A stretch of 64,000 bases of DNA from Sulfurospirillum sp. (GTDB lineage: Bacteria; Campylobacterota; Campylobacteria; Campylobacterales; Sulfurospirillaceae): contig JADGDR010000004.1 in assembly GCA_016744795.1 (NCBI GenBank), positions 156,328 through 220,327 on the forward strand. Reading direction: 5' to 3'. The notes beneath the pieces are model-generated. The model ran no database searches. It was not told the DNA's origin and saw only the letters and a list, made by a program, of their open reading frames with translations. The position numbers and the translations under genes are program-made. Below, one piece after another: positions 17,957 to 28,090 of the stretch. The number at the start of each line of letters is the position of its first letter. Position 1 is the first letter of the stretch.

Positions 17957-20008
17957 ATGAAAATAAATGATTTAACTATAAGAACTAAAGTTTTAGGTTT
18001 ATTGATTTTAACAATGTTAGTAATGACATTGATTAGTACATATGAAGTTGTTAGTAAAAGCACAGCATTTATGATTGATTCAAGTTTTAAAAAGTTAATC
18101 ACAGAAAGAGAAATAAAGAAAAATCAAGTTGAAAATTTATTTAAAACGCAAATATCAGATATTAAGGTTTTAGCTAAGAGTGGTAATATATTAGAATTAG
18201 TTTCTGATTTAGTATATGTTAACAACGAGTTAGAAATAGGACCTGATGATCCATTTCCTGTAGGAAATAAAATGACAAAAAATTTAATGGATCCACATGA
18301 AGAATTTTTCCAAGACTATGCTAAAGAGTATAAATATAGTGATATTTATATAATAGATGCAAAGTTTGGTCGAGTTATGTATTCACAAGCAAAACGCAGT
18401 GATTTTGGACTAAATATTAGAGTTGGTTCTCTAAAAAAGAGTGGTTTAGAAAAAGTTTGGGATGAAGTTAAAAAAAATAAAAAGCCAACTTTTGTTGATA
18501 CTAAGACATACAAAGCAAATAAGAATGAACCAACAATGTTTTTGGGAGCACCTGTTTTTATTGATGGCGAAATGGAAGCAATTTTAGTTTTTCAAATTGA
18601 TATGGAACCAATTAATAAAATTATGCAATTTAGAAAAGGTTATGGTGTAACGCAAGAAGATTATGTAGTAGGATTTGATTATTTAATGAGAAGTGATAGT
18701 TACTTAGATCCACAAGGACATTCAGTAAGTGCATCTTTTTTAAACCCTTCAAAAGGTTCTGTTAAAACAGTTGGAGTTAAAGAAGCTTTAAGTGGGAAAG
18801 AGGATTCTAAGGTAATTGTTGATTACAATGGAAATTTAGTCTTATCTTCATATGGTACAGTAAAAGTTGGAAATGATTTTAAATGGGTAATACTTTCTGA
18901 AATTGATCAAGCTGAAGTTATGGTAGCACCAAATAAATTTAGAAATAGTATTTTACTCTCTTCGGTTATTGTTTTTATTGTTATGCTGATGATAGCAACA
19001 TTTTTACTGAAAAGAGTATTAATTGATCCTTTAAAAAATATTGAAGCAGATTTACATGAATTTGAGGTCAATAAAGATTTAAGCCAAAGACTGCCAATAA
19101 ATGGAAATGACGAGATAGGAAGCATAAGTGGTAGTACAAATAAATTTATTGATAGTGTTCAAAGTATTGTAAAAGAAGCTAAGATAAGTAGCTCAGAAAA
19201 TAGCTCAATTGCAGAAGAATTATCTCAAACAGCATTACAAATTGGTAAAAAAGCAGAAGAAGAATCTAGTATAGTGCAAAGTGTAGCACAAAAAGGTAAA
19301 GAATTAGAAGAAGTATTAAATAGTTCAATACTAGAAGCAAAAGAGACAAAAGAAGAAATTGTAAAAACAGGAAAAAATTTAGAAGTTGCAAAATCAAAAC
19401 TTTCAAAACTCTCAATTGGAGTACATGATAGTTCAATTGCAGAAGCACAAATGGCTGAGAAACTCCAACAATTAAGTAGTGATGCAGTTCAAGTAAAAGA
19501 TATCTTAACTGTCATATCAGATATTGCAGACCAAACAAATTTATTGGCGCTGAATGCAGCAATTGAAGCTGCGCGTGCAGGAGAGCAAGGAAGAGGTTTT
19601 GCCGTAGTTGCTGACGAAGTAAGACAGCTTGCTGAAAGAACTCAAAAAAGTTTAGCTGAAATTAATGCAACTATTAATGTCATTGTTCAATCCATAAGTG
19701 ATACAACAGATCAGATAACTAAAAATTCAGAAAAGGCAACTATTTTAGCAGATAATTCTAGTGAAGTTGAACTTGATATTGGTCAAAGTGTAAGTAAGAT
19801 GCAAGATGCAATTGTAGATATAGAAAAAATTATAAATGGTTATGTAGAAAATACAGATGATACTAACATTATAATAAAAGAGATAGAAGAGATAAATAAT
19901 CTTTCAAGTGACAATGCAAGAAGCGTAGAAGAAATAGCAGGTGCTACTGATCATATGTCACAGATGAGTGTAAAACTATCTAATTTATTGGATGAATACA
20001 AAGCATAA
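17957..20008 (+). CDS. Methyl-accepting chemotaxis protein with periplasmic Cache-type sensor
   Basis: Transmembrane chemoreceptor of 683 residues. TM1 is about 12-31 and TM2 about 327-350. The roughly 290-residue periplasmic part looks like a double-Cache domain: [27 protein letters not shown], then [28 protein letters not shown] domain follows ([14 protein letters not shown]), then a signalling coiled coil with the hairpin tip [20 protein letters not shown] and [10 protein letters not shown]. It has no C-terminal CheR-tethering pentapeptide. Ligand unknown. Its output domain is nearly the same as that of the next gene. Confidence 0.93.
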   Translation: MKINDLTIRTKVLGLLILTMLVMTLISTYEVVSKSTAFMIDSSFKKLITEREIKKNQVENLFKTQISDIKVLAKSGNILELVSDLVYVNNELEIGPDDPFPVGNKMTKNLMDPHEEFFQDYAKEYKYSDIYIIDAKFGRVMYSQAKRSDFGLNIRVGSLKKSGLEKVWDEVKKNKKPTFVDTKTYKANKNEPTMFLGAPVFIDGEMEAILVFQIDMEPINKIMQFRKGYGVTQEDYVVGFDYLMRSDSYLDPQGHSVSASFLNPSKGSVKTVGVKEALSGKEDSKVIVDYNGNLVLSSYGTVKVGNDFKWVILSEIDQAEVMVAPNKFRNSILLSSVIVFIVMLMIATFLLKRVLIDPLKNIEADLHEFEVNKDLSQRLPINGNDEIGSISGSTNKFIDSVQSIVKEAKISSSENSSIAEELSQTALQIGKKAEEESSIVQSVAQKGKELEEVLNSSILEAKETKEEIVKTGKNLEVAKSKLSKLSIGVHDSSIAEAQMAEKLQQLSSDAVQVKDILTVISDIADQTNLLALNAAIEAARAGEQGRGFAVVADEVRQLAERTQKSLAEINATINVIVQSISDTTDQITKNSEKATILADNSSEVELDIGQSVSKMQDAIVDIEKIINGYVENTDDTNIIIKEIEEINNLSSDNARSVEEIAGATDHMSQMSVKLSNLLDEYKA

Positions 20009-20173
20009 ACTGAGTATAAAAGTGGCAAAATGTAACATATTAATTTAAAGTCACTTAAGTTTAGTGGGCAAAATTTATTTATGGAAGAATTTTTGTGAAA
20101 TTTGGTAGCAAAATTTTTATTTTATAATTTTATCTACTAGTATATGTATATAAATAAAACTAAGTCTGATATA

Positions 20174-20191
20174 GTATTATATATATAATAC
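20174..20191. promoter_or_regulatory. 18-base palindrome GTATTATATATATAATAC over the promoter of the second MCP gene
   Basis: Perfect dyad containing TATAAT (20184-20189) as a likely -10 box, 17 bases before the ATG with AAAGGA between. A dyad overlapping a -10 could be an operator, although AT-rich palindromes arise easily in such spacers. The rest of the 197-base gap after the first MCP gene is AT-rich with no other feature I can name. Confidence 0.4.
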
Positions 20192-20205
20192 AATAAAGGA
20201 TATTT

Positions 20206-22059
20206 ATGAAAATTAAAACAAAATTAAATTTGGTTGCTATTGCTGTTGCAATGTCTTTTTTGGGAACTTTTCTTTATACAGATTATATTGTTAAAAAAAT
20301 TTCAAAATTTGAACATCTTAAAAGAAGTTGTTTTTCTATGGAATTTGATGTTTTAGAGTTAAGAAAACATGAAAAAGATTTTTTAGTTAGAAAAGATTTA
20401 AAATATTTAGAAAATTTTAAAAAAACTTTTTCTAAAATTTTAAAAAAACTAAAACATGAAAAAGAGCTTTTTATTAGTGAAGGCATGGAGTTTTCTGAAA
20501 TATCAGAGTTTGAAAAAGTTGTACGAAGCTATAAAGATATTTTTATAAAAATTGTTAATTTACAAAAAAAGATAGGATTTAATTATAAAGATGGATTATA
20601 TGGTAGCCTTAGATCTTCAGCATATAAAGTTCAAGAAAATACTAAATCTCTGAATGATAACAATTTATATGCTAAAATTTTAACATTAAGAAAACATGAA
20701 AAAGATTTCATGCTTAGAATGGATATGAAATACATAGATAAATTTAGCAATGTTTATGCTGATACAGAACAATACGTAAATAATTTAGTAGATAATGATA
20801 ATTTATTAGCAAATTTAAAAGAGTATAAAAAAGATTTTTTGCAACTTGTTAAAGCTGAAAAAGAAAAAGGGATTACTAGTAATTCTGGTTTAATGAAAGA
20901 GATGAGAACTATTATACATGAAAATGAAATAATTATGGGATATCTCATAAAATCTTTGACTGTGTATAGCAAAAAGATTATTTCTTCTTTAGAAGAATTA
21001 GCTTTTTTTGCAGAGATATTTATTTTAATATTTATTTTACTAATAGTTTTATTCACATCAAGAAGAATAGGAAAGTCACTAACAAATATAGAGTTAACTT
21101 CAAAAGATTTGGCTGAAGGTAAGGGAGATTTAACTCAAAAATTGAATATTCAAGGTAATGATGAAATAGCAAGAGTAAGTCAATACATCAATAGATTTAT
21201 TGAAAAAGTACAAATAACAGTAAAAGAAGCTAAATCTGCAAGTGCAGAAAACAGCTCTATTTCAGAAGAACTATCTCAAACATCTTTACAAATAGGTTAT
21301 AAGGTAGAAGAAGAAGCAAAGGTTGTTCAAGATGCAACAAAAAAAGGAAAAGAGTTACAAGAAGTTCTTAATCGTTCAATTGTAGAAGCAAAAGAGACAA
21401 AAGAAGAGGTAACTAAAACTGGTAAAAAATTACAAAATGCTAAATCTAAAATTGCTGAACTTTCTCATGGCGTTCATGCAAGTTCTGTTGCTGAAGTGGA
21501 AATGGCACAAAAACTACAACAATTAAATGCAGATGCAGAACAAGTAAAAGGTGTGCTTACTGTTATATCAGACATAGCTGACCAAACAAATTTACTTGCG
21601 TTAAATGCAGCAATAGAAGCTGCGCGTGCTGGTGAACATGGACGTGGATTTGCAGTTGTTGCTGATGAAGTAAGAACTTTGGCTGAGAGAACACAAAAAA
21701 GTTTAGCTGAAATTAATGCAACAATAAACGTTATTGTTCAATCTATCTCTGATACAACAGAACAGATAAACTTAAATTCAAAAAAAGCAAGCCAATTAGC
21801 TCAAAATTCAACTGAGGTAGAAAATGATATTGATGAGAGTGTAGATAATATGCAACATGCCATATCAGACATAGAAAAGATAATTAATGGATATGTAAAT
21901 AATGCAGATGCTACAAATATAATAATTACTGAAGTTGAAAAGCTAAATCATCTTTCAAGTGAAAATGCAAGAAGTGTCGAAGAAATTGCAAGTGCAGTAG
22001 AGCATATGTCACAAATGAGTGTTAAGCTTACTGATTTATTAGTAAAATATAAAACATAA
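20206..22059 (+). CDS. Methyl-accepting chemotaxis protein with HBM-type sensor
   Basis: Chemoreceptor of 617 residues. TM1 is about 8-27 and TM2 about 266-286; the all-helical periplasmic part holds two related stretches, [20 protein letters not shown] (about 52-71) and [20 protein letters not shown] (about 163-182). That doubled signature fits the helical bimodular (HBM) domain, known in Pseudomonas McpS to bind TCA acids; the ligand here is unknown. HAMP and a signalling domain follow, with the [20 protein letters not shown] tip. The output half is close to that of the preceding gene, including [15 protein letters not shown]. Confidence 0.92.
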   Translation: MKIKTKLNLVAIAVAMSFLGTFLYTDYIVKKISKFEHLKRSCFSMEFDVLELRKHEKDFLVRKDLKYLENFKKTFSKILKKLKHEKELFISEGMEFSEISEFEKVVRSYKDIFIKIVNLQKKIGFNYKDGLYGSLRSSAYKVQENTKSLNDNNLYAKILTLRKHEKDFMLRMDMKYIDKFSNVYADTEQYVNNLVDNDNLLANLKEYKKDFLQLVKAEKEKGITSNSGLMKEMRTIIHENEIIMGYLIKSLTVYSKKIISSLEELAFFAEIFILIFILLIVLFTSRRIGKSLTNIELTSKDLAEGKGDLTQKLNIQGNDEIARVSQYINRFIEKVQITVKEAKSASAENSSISEELSQTSLQIGYKVEEEAKVVQDATKKGKELQEVLNRSIVEAKETKEEVTKTGKKLQNAKSKIAELSHGVHASSVAEVEMAQKLQQLNADAEQVKGVLTVISDIADQTNLLALNAAIEAARAGEHGRGFAVVADEVRTLAERTQKSLAEINATINVIVQSISDTTEQINLNSKKASQLAQNSTEVENDIDESVDNMQHAISDIEKIINGYVNNADATNIIITEVEKLNHLSSENARSVEEIASAVEHMSQMSVKLTDLLVKYKT

Positions 22060-22080
22060 GAAGTTCATGAACTTTTTATT
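22059..22080 (+). terminator. Weak hairpin after the second MCP gene
   Basis: AAGTT-CATG-AACTT followed by TTTATTT directly after the stop. The stem is only 5-6 bases, so it may be a weak terminator. Confidence 0.4.
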
Positions 22081-22093
22081 TACTTAAATCTAG

Positions 22094-22099
22094 TATAAT
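22094..22099 (+). promoter_or_regulatory. -10 box (TATAAT) for the moxR-bat operon
   Basis: TAGTATAATTTCC lies 21-26 bases before the moxR ATG, with AAGGA as ribosome site. It appears to drive the whole overlapped operon to 28079. Confidence 0.6.
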
Positions 22100-22119
22100 T
22101 TCCTTTTTTAAGGAATATT

Positions 22120-23067
22120 ATGGACAAAAAATTACAAAATGTAAAAGATGAAATTTCAAAACTTATAGTTGGACAAACCAGAGTTATAGATTCACTACTA
22201 GTGGCACTTATATGTGAAGGACATGTTCTTCTTGAAGGTGTTCCTGGTCTTGCAAAAACTACAATCATAAATACTTTAGCAAAAACACTAGGACTTGAGT
22301 TTGGTAGAGTTCAGTTTACTCCTGATTTATTGCCTTCAGATATAGTTGGAGCACAGATTTATAATCCAAAAGATAGTCAGTTTGAGACTAAGCATGGTCC
22401 AGTTTTTACAAATCTACTTTTAGCAGATGAGATAAATAGAGCACCAGCAAAGGTTCAATCAGCTTTGCTTGAAGCTATGCAAGAGAGACAGGTAACTATA
22501 GGTGAAAACTCTTTTAAACTTCCTTATCCATTTTTTGTTTTAGCAACCCAAAATCCACTTGAATCTGAAGGAACATACTCTCTTCCTGAAGCTCAATTGG
22601 ACCGTTTTATGATGAAACTTCAAGTCCAATACAATACAAAAGAAGAAGAGATAGAAATAGCAAGACGTGTAGCATATAAATCAAAAGTAGAGATACAAAA
22701 TGTTTTAAGTGCCCAAGAACTTGAAGCTATGAAAGCTAATCTTGATAATGTACATGTAGATAAGCAGATAGAAGAGTATATGGCCGATATAGTTTTTGCT
22801 TCTCGTAATCCTGAGAACTATGGACTTGAAGAGTTAAAACCACTTATACGTTTTGGAGCAAGTCCAAGAGGAACGATAGATATGCACAAAGCTAGTAGAG
22901 CACATGCTCTTCTTAACAATCGTGACTATGTTACTCCTGTTGACGTAGTGTTTGTTTCAAAAGAGGTTTTACGTCATAGAATTATATTGGGTTATGAAGC
23001 AGAAGCGGATGATATAACGACTGATATTATACTTGATAAAATCATAGAAGCATTACCTATACCGTGA
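22120..23067 (+). CDS. MoxR-family AAA+ ATPase
   Basis: AAA+ chaperone-like ATPase of 315 residues. Walker A is GVPGLAKT, Walker B LLLADEINRAPAKVQSALLEAMQE, then sensor 1 VLATQNPLESEGTY and the sensor 2/lid (FGASPRGTIDM). MoxR proteins are generally coded with DUF58 and vWA proteins, as here, and are thought to mature or insert cofactors into client complexes. It overlaps the DUF58 gene by 4 bases. One dispersed palindrome (core 22751-22758) is read NVHVDK. Confidence 0.94.
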   Translation: MDKKLQNVKDEISKLIVGQTRVIDSLLVALICEGHVLLEGVPGLAKTTIINTLAKTLGLEFGRVQFTPDLLPSDIVGAQIYNPKDSQFETKHGPVFTNLLLADEINRAPAKVQSALLEAMQERQVTIGENSFKLPYPFFVLATQNPLESEGTYSLPEAQLDRFMMKLQVQYNTKEEEIEIARRVAYKSKVEIQNVLSAQELEAMKANLDNVHVDKQIEEYMADIVFASRNPENYGLEELKPLIRFGASPRGTIDMHKASRAHALLNNRDYVTPVDVVFVSKEVLRHRIILGYEAEADDITTDIILDKIIEALPIP

Positions 23068-23849
23068 TTCCATTAAAAAAGATAATTGCAAAAAGCAAAA
23101 AATATATCTATGGAGAGCTTTTAGGGGAGCATAATTCAAAATTAATTGGTGATGGATATGACTTTGCTAAAATTCGTCCATATGAATATGGGGAAAACAT
23201 AAGAAGAGTTGACCCATATGCCACTGCTAAAACAGGTGAAATATACCTAAGAAGTTTTTATGAGAGCCGTGAAGCCAATGTTGAAGTGATAGCTCTTATG
23301 AGTGGAAGCCTCTTTTTTGGCTCAACTGAACTTAAACAAGAAAAAGTTGCAGAAGTTATCTCAATATTAGGACTTGGTGCGGTTAAAAGCTCAGACAGTT
23401 TTACTTTGTCACTTTTTTCAGACAGATTATTGGAAAGAACAAGAACTACTAAAAAAGAGAGTGGAGTTATAAATGCAGTGAAAAAATCTTTACATGTAAA
23501 GGTTTTAAATGAAGTTATAGACTATGATAAGTTAAGTGAGTATGCACTTAAAAATATAAAAAAACGTTCATATCTATTTTTAGTTGGAGATTTTTTAGAA
23601 ATGCCAAAGCTAAATACACTAAGCAAAAAGCACGAAGTTATAGTTGTTAGAGTAAGAGATACATTTGAGCAAAATCCAAGCAATATAGGTGAGCTGAGTA
23701 TTATAGACCCAAGTAGTGGTGAAAAAAGTGAAGTTATTTTTAGTAAAGCAAGTGTAAAAAGATACAAAAAAGATTTAAAAAAGGCAGATTTGAAGTTTGC
23801 TAGTTATCTTAAAGATTGTAGAGTGAGGTTGATAGAGTGGAAAAGCTAA
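23064..23849 (+). CDS. DUF58 domain protein
   Basis: A 261-residue member of the DUF58 family (vWA-like fold) that accompanies MoxR. The signature DFAKIRPYEYGENIRRVDPYATAK is at about 30-53. The start is GTG 23064, overlapping the moxR stop. A perfect copy of the dispersed palindrome lies at 23488-23501 (KSLHVKV). Exact biochemical role unknown in the family. Confidence 0.88.
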   Translation: MIPLKKIIAKSKKYIYGELLGEHNSKLIGDGYDFAKIRPYEYGENIRRVDPYATAKTGEIYLRSFYESREANVEVIALMSGSLFFGSTELKQEKVAEVISILGLGAVKSSDSFTLSLFSDRLLERTRTTKKESGVINAVKKSLHVKVLNEVIDYDKLSEYALKNIKKRSYLFLVGDFLEMPKLNTLSKKHEVIVVRVRDTFEQNPSNIGELSIIDPSSGEKSEVIFSKASVKRYKKDLKKADLKFASYLKDCRVRLIEWKS

Positions 23850-24293
23850 AAGATATAAAAGGCTTGTTATACGTAGATGACTATAGTCTGTATATTTTTG
23901 CATTACTTGTAATTATATCTTTGCTTGTTCTATATTTTCTTATAAAAATAATCATAAATTTTAAAAGAAAACTTTCACCTGAAAAATTAGCAAAAATGGA
24001 ATTAAAAAATATAGATTTAACAGATATAAAAAAGAGTTCATATACCTTAAGTAGGTATGCGCCAGTTTTGAGTGAAGAGAATTTTGAATATCTTGAAAAA
24101 TATAAATATAAAAAAGAAGTTATTGATTTTACAAAAGAAGATTTACAAAAAATAAAAGGATTTTTAGATGCAATTTGAGTATCCTTATGTTTTTTTAATT
24201 TTACTAGTTTTTATTATATGTGCCTTTACATGTAAAGAAAAAAGTGCATACATGTACATGCCAAATTTCTTTAAAATATCTTTACATGTAAAG
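23488..24293. repeat. Cluster of palindromes in the Bat operon, three perfect
   Basis: Perfect CTTTACATGTAAAG at 23488-23501 (DUF58 gene), 24224-24237 and 24280-24293 (batA), plus a core at 24249-24256 within GCATACATGTACATG. The batA copies are read in different frames, FTCKEK and SLHVKV, and stand 56 bases apart start to start. Confidence 0.85.
23837..24178 (+). CDS. Small single-pass membrane protein of the MoxR-Bat operon
   Basis: 113 residues with one membrane helix (about 17-40) and a charged cytoplasmic tail. It starts at GTG 23837 inside the DUF58 gene and ends inside batA. Similar small membrane proteins (DUF4381-like) occupy this slot in other MoxR operons; I assign the resemblance from position and shape, not from a clear motif. 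Confidence 0.75.
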   Translation: MEKLKDIKGLLYVDDYSLYIFALLVIISLLVLYFLIKIIINFKRKLSPEKLAKMELKNIDLTDIKKSSYTLSRYAPVLSEENFEYLEKYKYKKEVIDFTKEDLQKIKGFLDAI

Positions 24294-25079
24294 GTTAATT
24301 ACATTAAAGAGAGCCTTAAATGGCTGAGCATCATAATGCTTGTAACTGCCTTGGCTTCACCACTAACAAAAGATGAAAAAATTGCAACTAAACCTGCTCA
24401 TGCTGTGATGTTACTAATGGATGTTAGTGATTCCATGAGTAACGGAAGAATGGTAGTTAATGCACTGGGTGGAGTTGATAGCAAACTTAACGTTGCTAAA
24501 CAAAGAGCAAGCGAGTACATTAAACAAAGAGTTAGTGATAATGTTGGAATCATAGTTTTTGGTGATTTTGCCTATGTGGCATCTCCTCTTAGTTTTGATC
24601 ATCTTAGTAGTGCAACTTTGCTTGAGAGTATAAAAAAAGGGGTTGCTGGAAGAAAAACAGCTATGTATGATGCCCTGTTCCTCTCAGCAAGACTTCTTAA
24701 AGATTCAAAGGCAAAAGAGAAGGTTGTTATTCTTCTAACAGATGGATTTAATACAGCTGGGCAAATTCCGCTAGAAGCTGCTTTACGAACGATTGAAGAT
24801 GAAAAATTAAAAGTCTTTACAGTTGGTATTGGTCGCTATGGAGATTATGATCAAAATGTCTTAAAATTAATTGCACAAAAGAGTGGTGGAGAGTTCTTTT
24901 CAGCTCGTAGTTCTGATAGTTTAGAAAAGATATATGCTCATATAGATAGACTCCAAAAGAGTGAATTAAGAGCAAAACCAGAGTTTAATAATAACTATCT
25001 TTTTATGTTTCCTCTTTCTTTGTCTTTATTATTTATTTTTGCTTATATTCTTTTGCATATTAGGGGAACTAGAAAATGA
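24168..25079 (+). CDS. Bat operon von Willebrand factor A protein (BatA-like)
   Basis: A 303-residue membrane protein with N-terminal hydrophobic segments (about 5-20 and 45-63), a vWA domain whose MIDAS motif is DVSDSMS followed by LLTDGFNTAG, and a C-terminal helix (about 278-298). Bat (Bacteroides aerotolerance) proteins are linked to stress tolerance and envelope maintenance, but the mechanism is not settled. The two palindromes at 24224 and 24280 fall in the linker before the vWA domain. Confidence 0.88.
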   Translation: MQFEYPYVFLILLVFIICAFTCKEKSAYMYMPNFFKISLHVKVNYIKESLKWLSIIMLVTALASPLTKDEKIATKPAHAVMLLMDVSDSMSNGRMVVNALGGVDSKLNVAKQRASEYIKQRVSDNVGIIVFGDFAYVASPLSFDHLSSATLLESIKKGVAGRKTAMYDALFLSARLLKDSKAKEKVVILLTDGFNTAGQIPLEAALRTIEDEKLKVFTVGIGRYGDYDQNVLKLIAQKSGGEFFSARSSDSLEKIYAHIDRLQKSELRAKPEFNNNYLFMFPLSLSLLFIFAYILLHIRGTRK

Positions 25080-26743
25080 TTTTTATATATCCTTGGGTTT
25101 TATTGTTATTGTTGTTACTTGTGTTTTTTTATAGTGCAAAAAAATATTCTAAAATTGAGCAGGTTTTTTCACGAGAAATACTTTCAAAATTACAACTTGG
25201 TGGTGTAAAAGGAAATTTAAAATTTTATCTTTTAGTATTGTCATTTTGTTTTATGGTATTAGCTTTGGCACGTCCTGTGATACTTTCAAATGATAAAAAA
25301 CAAGTAGATGTAAAAAGCTTTAACTTTGTAATAGCACTTGATATATCAAAATCAATGGAAGCAAAGGATGTTTTCCCAACAAGATTAGCATTCGCAAAAA
25401 AAGCGATAGATGGAATAATGGATAGAGTTCCTGAGGCTAATATAGCTCTTATTGCCTATGCAAATGATGCTTTTTTAGTTTCTCCTTTTACTAATGATTT
25501 TAAAAGTATTAAATTTTTACTTGCAAATTTGGATTCAAATTCACTTAGTTCTAAAGGTAGTCAAATACTTTCAGCTTTAAAAGCAACAAACAAAGTTTTT
25601 AAATCGACAAATGATAAGAAAAAAGCCTTGGTTCTAGTAAGTGATGGAGCAGATGGTAGAGGCTTAGAAAGCATAAAAAAGTATATAAATCAAAATGATA
25701 TTACCTTACATGTGCTAAGTATTGGTACAAAAAAAGGTACAACTTTAAGTGATGGACTTGGTGGGCTGATAAAAGACAAAAACAACAATATAGTAATATC
25801 AAAAAGAGACGATTCTCTTGCCAAAGTTCTAAATGGTGGGGCATATCTTAGCTCATCTGGAGAATTAACTAAATTAGATTGGTTTGCTAAAGAGATAAAA
25901 AATTCAGTTGATAAAAAAGAGGTTAAAAGAGATAAGTTTAAAGGTGCACAAGAGCTTTTTTACTATCCTTTGGTTCTAAGTTTGTTTTTTATCTTTTTTG
26001 CTTTTAATGCTTTGCGTATACCATTTTTATTGGTTCTGTTTTTTGTTCAAGTTGATAGTAGAGCTGATGCATTTGATTTTGTTGATATATATAAAGCTAA
26101 AAAGAGTTATGAGAAAAAAGAGTATCAAAAAGCTGAGAAGGGTTTTGCAAAGATAGACAATAAAAATGCAAAGTACAATCAAGCCAATTCTTTATATAAG
26201 CAAAAAAAGTTTAATGAGGCTTTAAAAGCCTATAAAAGTATAAATGGCTTTAGTAAAGAAAAAGAGCACAAATTACTTCACAATATAGGTAACACCTATG
26301 CAAATCTAGGTAAGATTGATAAGGCTATAAAGAGTTATGAAGAAGCTTTAAAACTAAAAGAGGATAAAGATACAAAAGCCAACTTAAAATATATGAAAAA
26401 GAAGAAAAAAGAGAAAGAAAAGAAGCAGAAGAAAAAGGACAATAAAAAATCAAAAGATAATAAAAAGAAACAAGAACAAAAGAAGAAGAAAAAGAGTGAC
26501 CAAAAACAAAAAGATGATAAAAAGAAAGAAAAACAGAAAAAATCTGATGCCAATAAAGAGAAGAAAAATAAGAATAAGTCAGATAAAAAAGAACAAAAAA
26601 AGAGCCAAGAGACTCCAAAAAAAGAGCAAAAAAAAATGAGTGAAGCAGAAGCAAAAAAATGGGAAAAGCGTATGGATAATCAAAAGTTTAAGACAAAACC
26701 TATGATATTAAAAAAAGGAGAGCCAAATGAAATTTATTGGTAG
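25076..26743 (+). CDS. BatB-BatC fusion: vWA domain, TPRs and Lys-rich tail
   Basis: 555 residues. N-terminal helices (about 2-18 and 52-68), a vWA domain with MIDAS DISKSME and LVSDGADG, then helices near 295-320, then TPR repeats (about 355-440; NTYANLGKIDKAIKSYEEALKLKED). Residues about 440-530 are almost only Lys, Glu, Gln, Asp, Asn and Ser, followed by KKWEKRMDNQKFKTKPMILKKGE. In many genomes the vWA (BatB) and TPR (BatC) parts are separate genes; here they are one ORF. The last 17 bases overlap batD. Confidence 0.87.
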   Translation: MIFIYPWVLLLLLLLVFFYSAKKYSKIEQVFSREILSKLQLGGVKGNLKFYLLVLSFCFMVLALARPVILSNDKKQVDVKSFNFVIALDISKSMEAKDVFPTRLAFAKKAIDGIMDRVPEANIALIAYANDAFLVSPFTNDFKSIKFLLANLDSNSLSSKGSQILSALKATNKVFKSTNDKKKALVLVSDGADGRGLESIKKYINQNDITLHVLSIGTKKGTTLSDGLGGLIKDKNNNIVISKRDDSLAKVLNGGAYLSSSGELTKLDWFAKEIKNSVDKKEVKRDKFKGAQELFYYPLVLSLFFIFFAFNALRIPFLLVLFFVQVDSRADAFDFVDIYKAKKSYEKKEYQKAEKGFAKIDNKNAKYNQANSLYKQKKFNEALKAYKSINGFSKEKEHKLLHNIGNTYANLGKIDKAIKSYEEALKLKEDKDTKANLKYMKKKKKEKEKKQKKKDNKKSKDNKKKQEQKKKKKSDQKQKDDKKKEKQKKSDANKEKKNKNKSDKKEQKKSQETPKKEQKKMSEAEAKKWEKRMDNQKFKTKPMILKKGEPNEIYW

Positions 26744-28079
26744 TTTGATTATCTTGATGAGCTCTTTGTTTGGTGCTCAGGCGTATTTATCAAAAAGTAG
26801 CGTAGTTATAGGCGAAAGTGTAGTTCTGATTTTGAGTGCAGAGGGACGAAATGTTAAGTTTCCTCAGCTTTCTACTGTAGGTGGTTTTCAAATAACTTCT
26901 ACAGGAACGAAAGAAATGCAAGAGTATATAAATGGAAAAGTATCAAAGAAACTTGAAAAACATTATTCTTTTTTACCACTTAAGAGCACAGATATACCTC
27001 CATTTAAGCTAGAAGTTGATGGCAAAAAAGTCCACACAAAAGCTTTACATGTAGAAGTAAAAAAAGCTGATTATACAAATAGTCCATTTACTTTAGAAAT
27101 GAAGATAAAAAAAACCAATGTAATGCAGTTTGAGGGTATACCTGTAGAGTTTACATTTAAAATTGATGAAAATATGGAGGCTAGAAAGCTGCAATTAACT
27201 GCACCAAAGTTTAAAAATTTTTGGGTCAAAGAGGGTAAAAAAAGTAAACAAGAACATAAAAATGGTTTCATAATTCAAAAAATGAATTATTTTATTTTTC
27301 CTCAAAAAAGTGGTGATTTCGAAATCAGCCCAGCTAGAGTTGATGTTGCAGTCATTAATAAAAGCCGAGATATATTCAATATGCTTACAAACCAATTGGT
27401 TTGGAAAACAGTTTTTTCTAATACTGCTAGTTTACATGTAAAGAAATTAGAGGGTACAAATCTTTATGGAGATTTTTTTATATCTTTTGAAGTTGATAAA
27501 AAAAATATAGAACAAGATAAGGGATTAAATGCAACTCTAAAGATAACTGGTAGTGGTAACTTTGACGATATACAGGCGTATAAATTAAATATAGATGGAG
27601 CCAATATTTACAGTGATAAACCTTCAGTAAAAAGTCACGCTAATATTGAAAATATAGAAGGAAAATTTGAGCAAAAGTTTTCTATATCCTCAAGTAAAGA
27701 TTTTACAATTCCATCTTTGAGTATAAGTTATTTTGATGCAAAAAGCAAAAAAATAGTTACAAAAAAAACAGCAGCAATAGATGTACATGTAAAGAGCAAA
27801 ATTCAAGAAAAACCAGTGCAGGTAATGTCTACTAAAAAAGAGGCTGTAGCAGTAGTAGCGGTGAAAAAGAGTGCTTATATAAATCTAATTTTTGCCTTTA
27901 TTGCAGGAGTTTTTCTCACCCTTTTTGCCATTTTTATATGGAGCAAAAAAGAGTACAAATTACCAAAGTTTAAAAATGATAAAGAGCATTTAAAAGCACT
28001 TTTAAAAAGAAGAGGAGAGAGCCAAGAGCTAGATGAGCAGATAAGGAATATAGAAAACAAGCTTTATAAGAGAGTTTAA
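26727..28079 (+). CDS. BatD-like protein (oxygen tolerance family)
   Basis: 450 residues. A signal peptide (about 1-17, MKFIGSLIILMSSLFGAQA), a long beta-rich periplasmic part typical of BatD, one membrane helix near 385-405 (LIFAFIAGVFLTLFAIFIW) and a short cytoplasmic tail. Last gene of the MoxR-Bat operon. It carries three dispersed palindromes (cores 27046-27053, 27433-27440, 27784-27791), all read as HV. Confidence 0.86.
   Translation: MKFIGSLIILMSSLFGAQAYLSKSSVVIGESVVLILSAEGRNVKFPQLSTVGGFQITSTGTKEMQEYINGKVSKKLEKHYSFLPLKSTDIPPFKLEVDGKKVHTKALHVEVKKADYTNSPFTLEMKIKKTNVMQFEGIPVEFTFKIDENMEARKLQLTAPKFKNFWVKEGKKSKQEHKNGFIIQKMNYFIFPQKSGDFEISPARVDVAVINKSRDIFNMLTNQLVWKTVFSNTASLHVKKLEGTNLYGDFFISFEVDKKNIEQDKGLNATLKITGSGNFDDIQAYKLNIDGANIYSDKPSVKSHANIENIEGKFEQKFSISSSKDFTIPSLSISYFDAKSKKIVTKKTAAIDVHVKSKIQEKPVQVMSTKKEAVAVVAVKKSAYINLIFAFIAGVFLTLFAIFIWSKKEYKLPKFKNDKEHLKALLKRRGESQELDEQIRNIENKLYKRV
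27043..27794. repeat. Three palindromes in batD
   Basis: Cores at 27046-27053 (ALHVEV), 27433-27440 (SLHVKK; GTTTACATGTAAAG, 13 of 14 bases) and 27784-27791 (DVHVKS). They lie in three separate beta-rich stretches of the protein. Confidence 0.8.
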
Positions 28080-28090
28080 CTCTCTTATAA
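28064..28090. terminator. Bidirectional terminator between batD and tyrA
   Basis: A 13-base stem (TTATAAGAGAGTT / AACTCTCTTATAA) around a single base, so a loop of about 5 in practice. It contains the stop codons of both convergent genes, batD (28077-28079) and tyrA (28085-28087). Confidence 0.8.

Noticed and set aside
25700..25715. CCTTACATGTGC in batB, near the dispersed palindrome
   Set aside because: Differs in the core (TACATGTG), so it is not counted among the copies.
26325..26654. Minus-strand open frames rich in Phe, Leu and Ser opposite the BatB/C tail
   Set aside because: They are the reverse complement of AAA/GAA-rich codons in the Lys-rich tail; no start signal and no family resemblance.
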